Assembly: GCA_913057905.1 (NCBI GenBank)
Contig: CAJXPB010000010.1
Coordinates: 1 to 64,000, forward strand
DNA: 64,000 nt
Origin: an uncultured Pseudomonadota bacterium
GTDB taxonomy: Bacteria > Myxococcota_A > Bradymonadia > Bradymonadales > Bradymonadaceae
Direction of reading: 5' to 3'
The notes under the pieces are model-generated. The model saw only the letters and a list, made by a program, of their open reading frames with translations. It was not told the origin of the DNA and searched no databases. A program made the translations under genes and the position numbers. Shown one piece after another: positions 7,845 through 16,198 of this stretch (positions within the stretch are counted from its first letter, which is position 1; each line of letters starts with the position of its first letter).

Positions 7845-8408
7845 TCAACCACCTTGCATGGCTTCCTGCAATTCCTCGTCGACGACTTGGGTGTAGATCA
7901 TCGTCGTGGAGAGGTCTGAGTTCCCTAGGGCTTTCTGAACGAACCGTATGTTCCCGGTGCGCCGCAGCAAGTTGGTCGCGAAGGTGTGACGGAGGGTGTG
8001 GGGCGACACGTCCTCGGCCCAGGAGATACCGGTGCGCTCGGCGTAGGTCTTCACGGTGCGGCGGATACTCCGGGGATTCGTCCGGCTGCCGCTCCGCGTC
8101 GGAAACAGCCACCCGTGTTCGGTTTCGGGCCGGCGCTCCAGCCAGTCTGCCAGTAGATCCTGGAGGTCCTCGGGAAACCACAACGTTCTGTCCTTACTCC
8201 CCTTCCCTTCGCGGACAACGAGCTGACAGGCCATCAGATCCAGATGGTCCCGCTTTAGGTCGCTGACCTCGGACACCCGGAGTCCGCACTCCAGCATCAA
8301 CCGGATCATGCAGCGGTTCTTAAGGCCCGAGTCGTAGCGCGTGCTGAAGACCTCAACCAGTTCGTCGGCTTCGTCGTCGTCGAGCACTTTCGGGATTGAG
8401 CGGCCCAT
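7845..8408 (-). CDS. Tyrosine recombinase, catalytic domain only (XerC/XerD-like)
   Basis: The 187-residue product consists of a phage-integrase-family catalytic domain. Visible active-site residues are the first Arg in GLRVSEVSDL, Lys in GKGSKDR, HxxR in HTLRHTFAT, and the nucleophile Tyr in STTMIYTQV. The XerD pattern LGHSDLSTTxIYTH is kept except that the catalytic His is Asn (LGNSDLSTT). The usual N-terminal SAM-like core-binding domain of about 100 residues is missing. Start 8408 is chosen because GGAGG lies five bases upstream (8414-8418); a longer start at 8468 would fall inside the palindrome at 8435-8470. Breakage and rejoining of DNA at that neighbouring site is a reasonable inference. 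It may need a partner Xer protein or be a decaying integrase. Confidence 0.8.
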   Translation of the reverse strand: MGRSIPKVLDDDEADELVEVFSTRYDSGLKNRCMIRLMLECGLRVSEVSDLKRDHLDLMACQLVVREGKGSKDRTLWFPEDLQDLLADWLERRPETEHGWLFPTRSGSRTNPRSIRRTVKTYAERTGISWAEDVSPHTLRHTFATNLLRRTGNIRFVQKALGNSDLSTTMIYTQVVDEELQEAMQGG

Positions 8409-8434
8409 GGGCGCCTCCAGCGGGTGGGAGCAGC

Positions 8435-8470
8435 GAATGTACCGATAATACGACTTATCGGTACGCATTC
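8435..8470. other. dif-like tyrosine-recombinase site
   Basis: TACCGATAA (8440-8448) and TTATCGGTA (8455-8463) are perfect 9-bp inverted arms around a 6-bp centre, TACGAC (8449-8454). Pairing extends outwards as GAATG (8435-8439) with CATTC (8466-8470). This ATAA-N6-TTAT layout is that of chromosomal dif sites bound by XerC/XerD. It lies 27 bp upstream of the recombinase start, so it is probably the attachment or resolution site of the element, and perhaps also its operator. Confidence 0.55.
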
Positions 8471-8509
8471 ACTGTCGAATACGCTCGAGGTCTGGGCCGA
8501 TCAATAATT

Positions 8510-8523
8510 CGGTACGTATTCAC
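8510..8523 (+). repeat. Second copy of the recombinase-site arm
   Basis: CGGTACGTATTCAC repeats CGGTACGCATTCAC (8459-8472, right arm of the dif-like site) with one mismatch. It may be an accessory recombinase-binding site or half of a second, degraded site. Confidence 0.35.
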
Positions 8524-8553
8524 GAAAACGCGTCGGATTCCCCGCGTTTTTCG
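8523..8553 (-). terminator. Hairpin terminator downstream of the GAF-domain gene
   Basis: CGAAAACGCG (8523-8532) pairs with CGCGTTTTTCG (8543-8553), a 10-bp stem with one bulge and a 10-nt loop. The stem contains A- and T-runs, so it can end transcripts in both directions. It lies 44 bp after the stop of the minus-strand GAF-domain gene. Confidence 0.5.
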
Positions 8554-8596
8554 TTCAAAGGCGGTGTTGCGGATCCTGGACTTGCCCCGGGGTGAG

Positions 8597-10369
8597 TTAG
8601 CCCGGACTGATCGACCCATCCGATTCGTGTTCTGGAGCTCCGAGATGTAGGTCTCGGAAGGCCCAGGCGAGTTCGTCGGCCAGCATCTGCCAGAAGAGCT
8701 GGCCGCCGAAGCCGGTCCACCAGACCCAGCTCGTGGCGCGTTCAACCTCGACGGTGATGACGCCAAAGACCGTGTCGGCGAAGCGAATTGGGTAGGCGAG
8801 GGTTGCATACGAACCGGAACGGGCCGGCTTGTAATAGGTACTCAGGCGGGCCCACTCCGGGGGCGCCAGATCCAGATCGGCGGCCGCCGGAGCGCGGCTG
8901 TCGACCACGGCCGCGCTCTCTTCGTTGACCCACAGGTAGTTTTTGAAATCGTGCTCGGCGCCCTCCTCACGCCCCCCTGCCAGAATGAAGGGCCGGCCCA
9001 TCCGTGCGCTAAGGGCCGATACTCCCGAATCCTGACGACTTCCCGGCTCGACGTCGACCGGTAGTTCCAGTTCGTCGAATTTGGTCCAGCCATGGGGGTG
9101 AACGTACCGAAGTTCGCGGTTGGGCGCCGTTCCCTGAATAAATCCGATGGCCAGGCTCGGAATCTCGGTATGGTGGGCGAGCATCGAGGTCACGTCCTCG
9201 ATCAGCCCGGCGCGGCGCTGGTCGGCCGACTCGCCGGCACGGTTCGACGCGTCGACGGCGAGTTCTCGGGCCTGTTGAACCAGCCAGAGTTTTCGGGCAC
9301 TCAAGGTGTACAGTGCCGAATAACGAAGCCTGGCAGAGAGGCGATGGCGCAGACGGTCGACCACCTCGCCGATCGACGACGACACCTCGGGCTCCCCCCT
9401 GTACGCGAGGTATACGAAGCCGAGCAATTCGGTCTCGGGTGTCCCTTCGGACAACAGCGGGACCAGGACCATCGTCGACTCGCCGGGCGTCCGTTCGAGT
9501 CGATGGAACGGCCTCCCCTCGACCTCGTCGGCCGCATCGGCGGACACCCATCGGTCCCCCTGGCGCCGAAAGATCTGAAAGGGCAGTCCGGGATCGGCCT
9601 TCTGGCGTTGGACCGCCAGCTCCAGGATATCGGAATCCGAACCGTCTCCCAGGATCATCGACATGCCGACCAGGCGGTCGTCGGTCGACTCCTGCTCAGA
9701 GTCGCCATCCGACTCCCAGTAGAGTCGCTCCGCCAGAAGCTCGAATCGACCGTGGGCCGATTCGGCCAGAGCCATCGTCTCGACGGAACTCGTCATCACG
9801 AGACCGGCCGAATGGTCGCACCCAAACCACTCCGGCAGGTGCTCCATCATCCCGTAGAGGCTCTCCTTGAGCGGTGCGTCCTCCACATCGTCGAAGAACA
9901 TGCGCACGCCGTTTCGGCGCGCCCCACAGATCGCCTCGCTCGCCTTGGCCTGAAGTTCCTCCAGGGCATCGTCGCTCGGGGTTGCATCGTCCTCGACCAG
10001 CACAAATCCCAAAATCACCCGGGCCTGGCCCCCCATGGCCGGCCGGTCCAACACGGGGATCGCATTCCAGGCGCGTTCGGTGCTGTCGACGGCCTCGACA
10101 TGGAGGCGACCATCCCCGTGACGACAGGCGTGAAAGATATCGCGGAAGTCCCAGACATCGGTCAGTCGCCGACACTCCGTGCGATCGACCTCGAAGAGCG
10201 CGCCGCCGTAGGCCGAGCCCTCGAATCCGACGGCAACCCGGACACGGTCCAGTCCCCAACGCTCCAACCACGGCCCCACATAACGATGACAATGGTAGGC
10301 GAGTACCTCCTCCCCCGTTTCGGTCAGGCGAGGAGGCGCCTGGGTGCAGATCTCTGTCGATGGCGACAA
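8597..10369 (-). CDS. GAF-domain-like signalling protein of unknown output
   Basis: The 590-residue protein has no signal peptide or transmembrane segment. Two or more GAF-like sensor regions are suggested. One is central (about 280-345, MVLVPLLSEGTPETELLGFV followed by YLAYRG). Another is C-terminal (about 400-575), with the typical VNEESAAVVDSR..LSTYYKP..ATLAYPIRFADTVFGVITVE pattern. A helical linker (about 350-385) connects them. No kinase, cyclase or DNA-binding domain is visible, so it would act as a cytoplasmic sensor or partner protein. The start is TTG 10369, supported by GGAGG (10375-10379) five bases upstream. It is divergent from the next gene with a 181-bp shared upstream region. 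The GAF assignment is from sequence pattern only. Confidence 0.6.
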   Translation of the reverse strand: MSPSTEICTQAPPRLTETGEEVLAYHCHRYVGPWLERWGLDRVRVAVGFEGSAYGGALFEVDRTECRRLTDVWDFRDIFHACRHGDGRLHVEAVDSTERAWNAIPVLDRPAMGGQARVILGFVLVEDDATPSDDALEELQAKASEAICGARRNGVRMFFDDVEDAPLKESLYGMMEHLPEWFGCDHSAGLVMTSSVETMALAESAHGRFELLAERLYWESDGDSEQESTDDRLVGMSMILGDGSDSDILELAVQRQKADPGLPFQIFRRQGDRWVSADAADEVEGRPFHRLERTPGESTMVLVPLLSEGTPETELLGFVYLAYRGEPEVSSSIGEVVDRLRHRLSARLRYSALYTLSARKLWLVQQARELAVDASNRAGESADQRRAGLIEDVTSMLAHHTEIPSLAIGFIQGTAPNRELRYVHPHGWTKFDELELPVDVEPGSRQDSGVSALSARMGRPFILAGGREEGAEHDFKNYLWVNEESAAVVDSRAPAAADLDLAPPEWARLSTYYKPARSGSYATLAYPIRFADTVFGVITVEVERATSWVWWTGFGGQLFWQMLADELAWAFRDLHLGAPEHESDGSISPG

Positions 10370-10550
10370 GGACGCCTCCGGTGCACGAGGACCTATTGCA
10401 ACTTCAGGTCACAGTTCACCGTAACAAAAGGCAACCAATTTGCATCCCACCGCCCCGTTCAATCGTCCAATTCTACAAATGGTGCCCGGTCTGATACTCT
10501 TTCGGCGGCAGCGATCCAACCCCTGGGTTCGAGCCACCTAGTATGGAGAC

Positions 10551-12206
10551 ATGACCTTGGAGAGATCGAGACAGATCAACCCCGGCATACCGGCACTCCT
10601 CGCCGCACCGGTCCTGTTGATGATCCTCGGGCTCTTCTCTCCAGCTCGTGCTCAATCCTCCGACGTCGTGACGCTGCCGCTGGGTGGAGTTGGAGAGGCT
10701 CCAGTCTTTGAATTGAGCGGTGCCGGCACCTCGACCCCGACGGTCACCCCGGATGCGCCCTGGACGCTGTACGCCGGCGACGACGCCCCGCTGGAGGTCC
10801 TCGACCTCCGGATACTGCCCGCCGGCGGCTACCTGTTGGCCGGGGCGAACGGGCGCGGCGCCGCCGTGACCGACGCACAGGGGAATCCCACGGCGTTTAT
10901 GGCACCGCCCGGCGGTCTCGAGCAGGTCACCGCCGCGTCGGCCGCCGGCTTCGATCAGCAGGGGTCCCTGCGACGCATTCTGGCGGCTCAGGACGAGTCG
11001 GACCGCGTCGCCATCTGGGATATCCGGCTCGAGAATTATCTGTGGAGCCACCCGGTTCAAGCACCGGCGCCACCGGTCGACATCACCCAGGCGATTGCGA
11101 CGCCCGACTACATCGTGGTCGGGGCAAATTGGCCGGGAAAAAATCTCTCGACGATCGACTTCGTACCCGTCGACGCCCCGGGCACGGTGGCGCTGCGCAT
11201 CGCATCGAACGTCAACCCCGACAACCCGGACAACACCATCGTTCTTCAGCCGGTCAAGGAGGTTCAGGATCTCTTTGTCACCAGCGAGGGCCGGCTGTTG
11301 GTGTCGGGGCCTCGAGGGGCACAGTTGATCGACTACGCCCCGTCGGACGCCACAGCGACCGTCGTCGATTCGATCTCGGTCTCCGATACCCCGGAGCTGT
11401 CCGGCATCGTCACCTCGGCCCGGGAGCTACCTTCGGGTTTGATCGCCCTGGCGACGGCCGAGCGCGGGGAGTGGATTCAGCCCGATCCGAACCATCAGAT
11501 TTCATGGGTGACCTCGGATCTTTCGGAGGTCGTCGCCCAGACCGGCGGCCAGCAACGGGCCCCCTGGCGGGTCGCAGCGGTGCAGGGCTCTCAGGCCTCG
11601 GGGACCTCGGGATTCGAACCGACGCTCGACTACATCCCAAAGGCGGGGTTCGCCGACATCAGCCTAACGGGCGCGATCACCTGGCGCCCATCGCCGGTCC
11701 GTCTCAATGAACCAGCGAACGTGGAACTCTCACTGTCGAACGAGGCGAACCTTCCGTTTGTGGCATCACGGATCGAACTTCGGGCCGTCGCCGGGTCGTG
11801 TCCTTTCGACTCGGCCGAGGGAACCGAAACCCTGCAGACCTGGGACGATCGGTTGATCGCAGCCCAGACGACACTGGATCTGGAGGGTGAATTCGTCCTC
11901 CCCGGTTCGACGCAGACTGGCGAATGGTGTGCACAACTGGCGATCCGGCCGGAGGGAACGTCGCAGGCCGAGCCGCTCGGCGAGGGCATGCCCATTCGAT
12001 TCGTGGCAGCGAGTGACGACGCCGGCAACACCTTCCCCGATGGCGGGATCATCGATCCCATCGACCTGGGACCTCGAACCGGCGGACCCGGTGGATTCGG
12101 ACAGCAAGGCGACGGATGCGGATGCAACAGCGTCCCGCCAGCCGGGAGTCTCGTGCTTTTCGTACCAGTGTACCTGGCGATGCGCCTGCGCAGACGCATC
12201 CCGTGA
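10551..12206 (+). CDS. Secreted surface protein with MYXO-CTERM-like sorting signal
   Basis: The 551-residue product has an N-terminal signal peptide (hydrophobic 14-32, cleavage near ARAQS). A long beta-rich region follows, including about 180-360 where repeated D/V/G strands suggest a propeller-like fold. An immunoglobulin-like segment (about 375-500) comes next. The C-terminus is DGCGCNSVPPAGS, then a short hydrophobic helix and RLRRR. That Cys plus helix plus Arg-cluster arrangement is the MYXO-CTERM type recognised by myxosortase, which cleaves and anchors the protein at the outer surface. GGAG lies four bases before ATG 10551. It ends 4 bp from a convergent lipoprotein gene. Function unknown. 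Confidence 0.7.
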   Translation: MTLERSRQINPGIPALLAAPVLLMILGLFSPARAQSSDVVTLPLGGVGEAPVFELSGAGTSTPTVTPDAPWTLYAGDDAPLEVLDLRILPAGGYLLAGANGRGAAVTDAQGNPTAFMAPPGGLEQVTAASAAGFDQQGSLRRILAAQDESDRVAIWDIRLENYLWSHPVQAPAPPVDITQAIATPDYIVVGANWPGKNLSTIDFVPVDAPGTVALRIASNVNPDNPDNTIVLQPVKEVQDLFVTSEGRLLVSGPRGAQLIDYAPSDATATVVDSISVSDTPELSGIVTSARELPSGLIALATAERGEWIQPDPNHQISWVTSDLSEVVAQTGGQQRAPWRVAAVQGSQASGTSGFEPTLDYIPKAGFADISLTGAITWRPSPVRLNEPANVELSLSNEANLPFVASRIELRAVAGSCPFDSAEGTETLQTWDDRLIAAQTTLDLEGEFVLPGSTQTGEWCAQLAIRPEGTSQAEPLGEGMPIRFVAASDDAGNTFPDGGIIDPIDLGPRTGGPGGFGQQGDGCGCNSVPPAGSLVLFVPVYLAMRLRRRIP

Positions 12207-12210
12207 CCGA

Positions 12211-12726
12211 CTACTTTTCACCCTCGGCCTGGGCGTCGGTGTCGGCCTCGAAGTCGTACTCGTCTTTCCACGAGTTGAAGTTCTCTTCGATGTCGCGGGC
12301 GAGTTCGACTTCTGCATCGCGGGCCCGTTGGCCCAGAACCTCGCCGGCGACGTTTCGCCATCGGACGTCCGAGCCGCTGCCGGAGCGACGCTGGTATTCC
12401 ACCTTGACTCTCAGCGCCGACGCACCGCCCTTCATCCGGATCACTCGGGCCGTGTAGCGCTTGCGAAGCCGGTCGCCGACATCGAGATATTCCGAGGTGA
12501 CCACCAGGAAACGCTCCGACTGAACGTCGACCGGAATGTCCTTCTCGTCGAAGGTCACACGGATCGCCTGAAACAGGGCCTGCGGAGCTGTCTTTTCGGC
12601 CAGATCGACCCCCTCCGGCACCGGGGCCGGTGCGGTCTTGCAACCGGCGACTCCAGCCAGGGCCAGACAGAGGATAAAGACCCCCCGAATCCAGATTGAG
12701 AGGGCCTCTCTATTCGTTGATTTCAA
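12211..12726 (-). CDS. Small lipoprotein, possibly BamC-like
   Basis: TTG 12726 is chosen because it begins a complete lipoprotein signal (SIWIRGVFILCLALAGVAGC) and overlaps the end of the FHA gene by 17 nt. The 171-residue product then has a mixed alpha/beta domain (about 45-140, with FLVVTSEYLDVGDRLRKRY and ARVIRMKGG) and a charged C-terminus. The domain resembles the helix-grip pieces of BamC-type assembly lipoproteins, but only loosely. Coupling to the FHA gene suggests co-expression. A role in outer-membrane upkeep is a guess. Confidence 0.6.
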   Translation of the reverse strand: MKSTNREALSIWIRGVFILCLALAGVAGCKTAPAPVPEGVDLAEKTAPQALFQAIRVTFDEKDIPVDVQSERFLVVTSEYLDVGDRLRKRYTARVIRMKGGASALRVKVEYQRRSGSGSDVRWRNVAGEVLGQRARDAEVELARDIEENFNSWKDEYDFEADTDAQAEGEK

Positions 12727-13486
12727 CTCGGACGAGCTCGGAGCCGAAGTAGACGTAATCTCCGTGATACAGCCGCCGTTCGTCGTGTATTTCGACGAAC
12801 GTGCCGTTTTTCGAATCCTGGTCCTCGACGACGACTCCGCCGTCGCTCCACGACAGCCGACAATGGCGCGGGGAGACGTGCTTGTCGTCGGGAAAGTTGA
12901 TGTCGCAGCCTTCGCGGCCGACCAGAATGTCGTTGTTGACCGAACAATGGGCATCGCCGTCCCGGCCGCCCTCGACGACGTGGACGACCCGGAATTTATA
13001 GTCCTTCGGCGGGCTCACATACATCAACGTGTCGTTGCGCATCGGGTATTCGTGCTGGATGTTCAGATACTCGATACGCAGGCGCTGGTCGCCGACGAGG
13101 ATCTCCGCTCCGTCGGGCAGCGGCTCGGGCTCGCGAGCGCAGAGGAAGGTACCGTTTCGGCTGTCGCCGTCGGTCAAAAAGAGGTTGTTGTCACGGTACT
13201 TGAAGTTGGCGTGCTTCGGGTCGAGGTAGTCGTCATCGGGGAACAGCACCGCCCCTTCGTCGCGGCCGGCGATGTGTTCGGTGGCATTCAGATGATAGCT
13301 CAATCCCTCGAGCCCCTCACCGCGAATGAGGATCAACTTGGCTCGCCCGGGCGCCTGCATCGCACCGTAATAGAGGGTATCGTCGTCTCCCTCTCCGCCG
13401 GCGAATCGGGCGCCACATTTTCCACAGAAGTGATGGCCCTCGGGGACCACGGCGCTGCAATTTTCACAAACTCGCTCACTCGACAT
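12710..13486 (-). CDS. Zinc-ribbon protein with two FHA domains
   Basis: The 258-residue protein starts with a zinc ribbon (CENC at 7-10, CGKC at about 21-24). Two FHA domains follow: about 55-125 (IAGRDEGAVLFPDDDYLDPKH, SRNGTFL) and about 165-250 (ILVGREGCDINFPDDKHVSP, RHCRL, SKNGTFVEI). The GR, SxRH and NGT phosphothreonine-binding signatures are complete in the second. In the first, the Ser/Arg positions are replaced (LDPKHA), so its binding may be weaker. The start ATG 13486 has GGAGG at 13491-13495. Such proteins read Ser/Thr-kinase signals in Myxococcota. No kinase gene lies nearby. Confidence 0.85.
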   Translation of the reverse strand: MSSERVCENCSAVVPEGHHFCGKCGARFAGGEGDDDTLYYGAMQAPGRAKLILIRGEGLEGLSYHLNATEHIAGRDEGAVLFPDDDYLDPKHANFKYRDNNLFLTDGDSRNGTFLCAREPEPLPDGAEILVGDQRLRIEYLNIQHEYPMRNDTLMYVSPPKDYKFRVVHVVEGGRDGDAHCSVNNDILVGREGCDINFPDDKHVSPRHCRLSWSDGGVVVEDQDSKNGTFVEIHDERRLYHGDYVYFGSELVRVEINE

Positions 13487-13544
13487 GTCGCCTCCCTGAG
13501 TAGTCAACCGTCCGTGGCAACGATAGACTGCACGCGCCGTCTCT

Positions 13545-14108
13545 TCAAGAACGCTGGCCGTCGCCGACGATCGTTTGGACGTCGACGTCCGGCCGATGCT
13601 CCGCAAGATATCGTTTGAGTGTCTCGAAGACGGCCACGATCGAGTCGGCCCCCAGCCGGGTCGCGGCCACCGTCTCCGGCGGACGGCCGTCGAAACGTAA
13701 CGAAAGCGTCGACCGACGGCCCATTCGTCGAGGTTTCCATTCGACGGAATCGAGTTCAGCCCAGTCGATGTGGCTCTCCCTGGCCCGTCCGACCCGCGGG
13801 CGAGTCGCAAAGACAACCGCTTCGCGCTGCGGGCTCAATAACCACACATCCCGGCGCATCAGACGGACCGCCGCGGCAATCAGCCCCGCGAAGACGGCCA
13901 GTGCGGCGAGGGCTGCCCAAAACAGACCGGTTACGGGTTCATCCTGGCGATATTGACCCAGATAGTCCGGCAAGAACAACACCGACATCCCCGCCATCAC
14001 CAATGGGGTCCAGATGACGAACCGTACGGTGGCCGCCGCCAGCCGTCCTCTGAGAGTGGCGCGGATCTCGAGCCCCTCGTCGCTGTGCTCAACTTCGTAG
14101 TGCTGCAC
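13545..14108 (-). CDS. Two-helix membrane protein of unknown function
   Basis: The 187-residue product starts at GTG 14108 with GAGGA upstream. After a short beta-rich N-terminus come two transmembrane helices (about 29-48 and 63-82). A C-terminal cytosolic domain of strand-rich type (about 88-170, DVWLLSPQREAVVFATRPR, WAELDSVEWKP) recalls the bacterial PH-like membrane proteins. It lies 58 bp upstream of the FHA gene on the same strand, so co-transcription is likely. No enzymatic motif is visible. Confidence 0.6.
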   Translation of the reverse strand: MQHYEVEHSDEGLEIRATLRGRLAAATVRFVIWTPLVMAGMSVLFLPDYLGQYRQDEPVTGLFWAALAALAVFAGLIAAAVRLMRRDVWLLSPQREAVVFATRPRVGRARESHIDWAELDSVEWKPRRMGRRSTLSLRFDGRPPETVAATRLGADSIVAVFETLKRYLAEHRPDVDVQTIVGDGQRS

Positions 14109-14132
14109 CCGTTCGATTCCTCGGTGAGTTCA

Positions 14133-14162
14133 TTAGCCAAACCGTTGGCGGCCCACTATAAC
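14133..14162 (+). promoter_or_regulatory. Candidate promoter in the divergent intergenic region
   Basis: TATAAC at 14157-14162 is a good -10 box in an otherwise GC-rich gap. TTAGCC (14133-14138) lies 18 bp upstream as a weak -35. It would drive the tandem membrane-protein genes that follow. Confidence 0.25.
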
Positions 14163-14176
14163 GGCGCATCGAACCA

Positions 14177-16183
14177 GTGCCATGCCCTTCGTCCACTGCA
14201 GTGTTCATGGTCCCGTCGAGACGTTCCCGACACGACTCCGCCACGGTCTGGCGCCTCGCCCTCTGGGCGACGGTCCTCACCGTAGCCGCGCTGCTTTGGT
14301 TGAACAACTCACCGATACACCTTTCGACCGAGACGGAGCAGACCCACGGAGAACCCTCGTCGAGTTCCACCAAGTCCGACGTCCTGACGATCATCGATTG
14401 GCGGGCCGTCTACCAGAGTGAATCGACGTTTCGCGGCCGCGACTGGAGCGCGGCATGGCTGGGGATGTTGCGCCAAACCCTCGGACCGATCTCGGTGGCA
14501 ACCCCGGAGACCGTCTCGGCCGACAAACTACAGTCGGCTCGAGTCATTGTGCTGACCCACAGCGTCGCCGATCAGGTGCCCGAGGCGTTGCTCGATCGAC
14601 TTCGCCAGCGCGCGCTCGACGGCGCTGTCATTGTGGTCGAGCGCCCCGGCGGACGACTCCGGGAGGCCTTTTCGGCCAATGGGCGCGCAGGTATTCAGAC
14701 GGGCCGCTCCTTTACCCACGCTGAAGGTCTGCCGGACCCCTATCGCAGCCAACTGTTGGAGATGCCCGTCGAGACCCAGTACATCGGCTCGACCTCCCCG
14801 CGTGAGAATGCCCGGACGCTGCTGGCCATCGACGGCGCCCCTGCCGTCTACGCAGTGCCCGTCGGAGAGGGGACGGTCATCACCGTCGACTTCGATATCG
14901 GCGAACAACTCGTCGGCCTACAACAGGGTCGGCCCGACGAAGACTTCACGGTCTCGGATGCCGCCACCCCCACCCGATCCGACGCCGTCCCGACGGTCGA
15001 CTCACTGATGATGGACCCCGCGATGGCCGGTAGCAGCGTCCCCTGGGCGGATCTTCTGGAACGATTCATCGTCCACGGCGTGATCGGGCGCCACACGCCG
15101 CTGGCAGGCCTCTGGGGCTTTCCGGGCGGCGCCAGCGGTGCGGTCGTCCCGTTGCACCCGGATTCCCGGCTCGGCGACGGGATCGGCTGGATGCTCGACT
15201 ACGAAAACAGAAAGGGTGCCACCTCGACGCTCCTGGCCTCGATCGATTCCGGGCTCTCCGCGGCCGAAGCCGCCGTGGTCAACCGGCAAGGCGGCCACTT
15301 CGGACTCCTCTGGCGCCGTCACGGCACACCGGCCGAATTCACCGAACCCTGGGGTCTGCAGGGTCTTAAACCCATCGCCCGACCCGTCACGCTCGGTGGG
15401 CAGTTGGAGCGACTCGGAAAAACGCTCCCGGGAGGTGCCCCCTCGACGGTCAAGATCGCGGGACGTTGGTGGGATCGCGACTGGGCCGCCCCGTTCCGAC
15501 AGATGGCGGCCCACGGCGTCGAACACGATGTCTCCCTGGAGCCGTCCAAGCCCGGCTACGCCTTCGGCACCGGGCTCCCGACGCCGGTTCTGGATTCGTC
15601 GGGCCTGCCCCTGGATGTCTACGAATGGCCCGTCGTTGTCTCGTCGAATCATTCCGACGGCCCGGACCTGTCGGACCTTTTGGAGGAAAGCCAAAAGGGA
15701 CACCACCAGGTTCTGACATGGTCACTCCCGCCGGCGGGTTTCGCCGACTATCCGGACATCTCGCGATTCGATGCCTGGATCGACTCCTTTGGGACGATTC
15801 GCGATGCCGACCATCTGATCACCGACATCGATTCGCTGGCCACTTATCGGAAAAAGCGAAGACGCAGTGACATCACCAGCCGGCTGCTCCACGATGTGGC
15901 GCCGCCCGAGGGCCCCGGCGGAAAGCCCGCCGAGGGTGACGGATTGCTGCTGCGCGTCTCGGTCGAGACCACCAGCGATCGCACGTCGCTGACCGTCCCG
16001 GCGCGGGTCGGCACCTTCGCGTTCCGACAGGCGAGGCGTCGGGCCAGTCGGGTCGGCGGCGAGCTCGTCGCTCAGGACCTGACGACACAGACCGAAACGA
16101 TGGCCGGCTACCGTCTTCGACGCATCCCGCTCGACAGCGGGTCGACTCGCATCGACGTCTACTACGCCCCCTCTGAAGACTGA
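14177..16183 (+). CDS. Membrane-anchored protein with degenerate GATase-like and NodB-like regions, copy 1
   Basis: The 668-residue protein has a basic N-terminus and one transmembrane helix (about 26-43), then a large periplasmic part. Residues about 65-230 follow a class I amidotransferase-like Rossmann pattern (VIVLTHSVADQVPEAL, GAVIVVERPGG, GEGTVITVDFDIGEQ) without the catalytic Cys. Residues about 305-560 resemble a polysaccharide-deacetylase (NodB) fold starting at LWGFPGGASGAVVPLHPD, but the metal-binding Asp-Asp and His motifs are not seen. It shares order and motifs (LQQGRP, SLMM, ADLLE) with the next gene, so the two arose by duplication. ATG 14207 is an equally possible start. A non-catalytic envelope role, perhaps in glycan binding, is an inference. 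Confidence 0.65.
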   Translation: MPCPSSTAVFMVPSRRSRHDSATVWRLALWATVLTVAALLWLNNSPIHLSTETEQTHGEPSSSSTKSDVLTIIDWRAVYQSESTFRGRDWSAAWLGMLRQTLGPISVATPETVSADKLQSARVIVLTHSVADQVPEALLDRLRQRALDGAVIVVERPGGRLREAFSANGRAGIQTGRSFTHAEGLPDPYRSQLLEMPVETQYIGSTSPRENARTLLAIDGAPAVYAVPVGEGTVITVDFDIGEQLVGLQQGRPDEDFTVSDAATPTRSDAVPTVDSLMMDPAMAGSSVPWADLLERFIVHGVIGRHTPLAGLWGFPGGASGAVVPLHPDSRLGDGIGWMLDYENRKGATSTLLASIDSGLSAAEAAVVNRQGGHFGLLWRRHGTPAEFTEPWGLQGLKPIARPVTLGGQLERLGKTLPGGAPSTVKIAGRWWDRDWAAPFRQMAAHGVEHDVSLEPSKPGYAFGTGLPTPVLDSSGLPLDVYEWPVVVSSNHSDGPDLSDLLEESQKGHHQVLTWSLPPAGFADYPDISRFDAWIDSFGTIRDADHLITDIDSLATYRKKRRRSDITSRLLHDVAPPEGPGGKPAEGDGLLLRVSVETTSDRTSLTVPARVGTFAFRQARRRASRVGGELVAQDLTTQTETMAGYRLRRIPLDSGSTRIDVYYAPSED

Positions 16184-16198
16184 CCGTCTCCCGACCCG

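Noticed and set aside
8409-8468. Longer N-terminus for the tyrosine recombinase (start at 8468)
   Set aside because: The added 20 codons lie within the dif-like palindrome and lack a ribosome-binding site, whereas ATG 8408 has GGAGG at proper spacing.
12727-12954. Longer N-terminus of the small lipoprotein (start at 12954)
   Set aside because: The extension lies inside the FHA gene in another frame with Ser/Thr/Arg-rich nonsense composition; TTG 12726 gives a proper lipoprotein leader.
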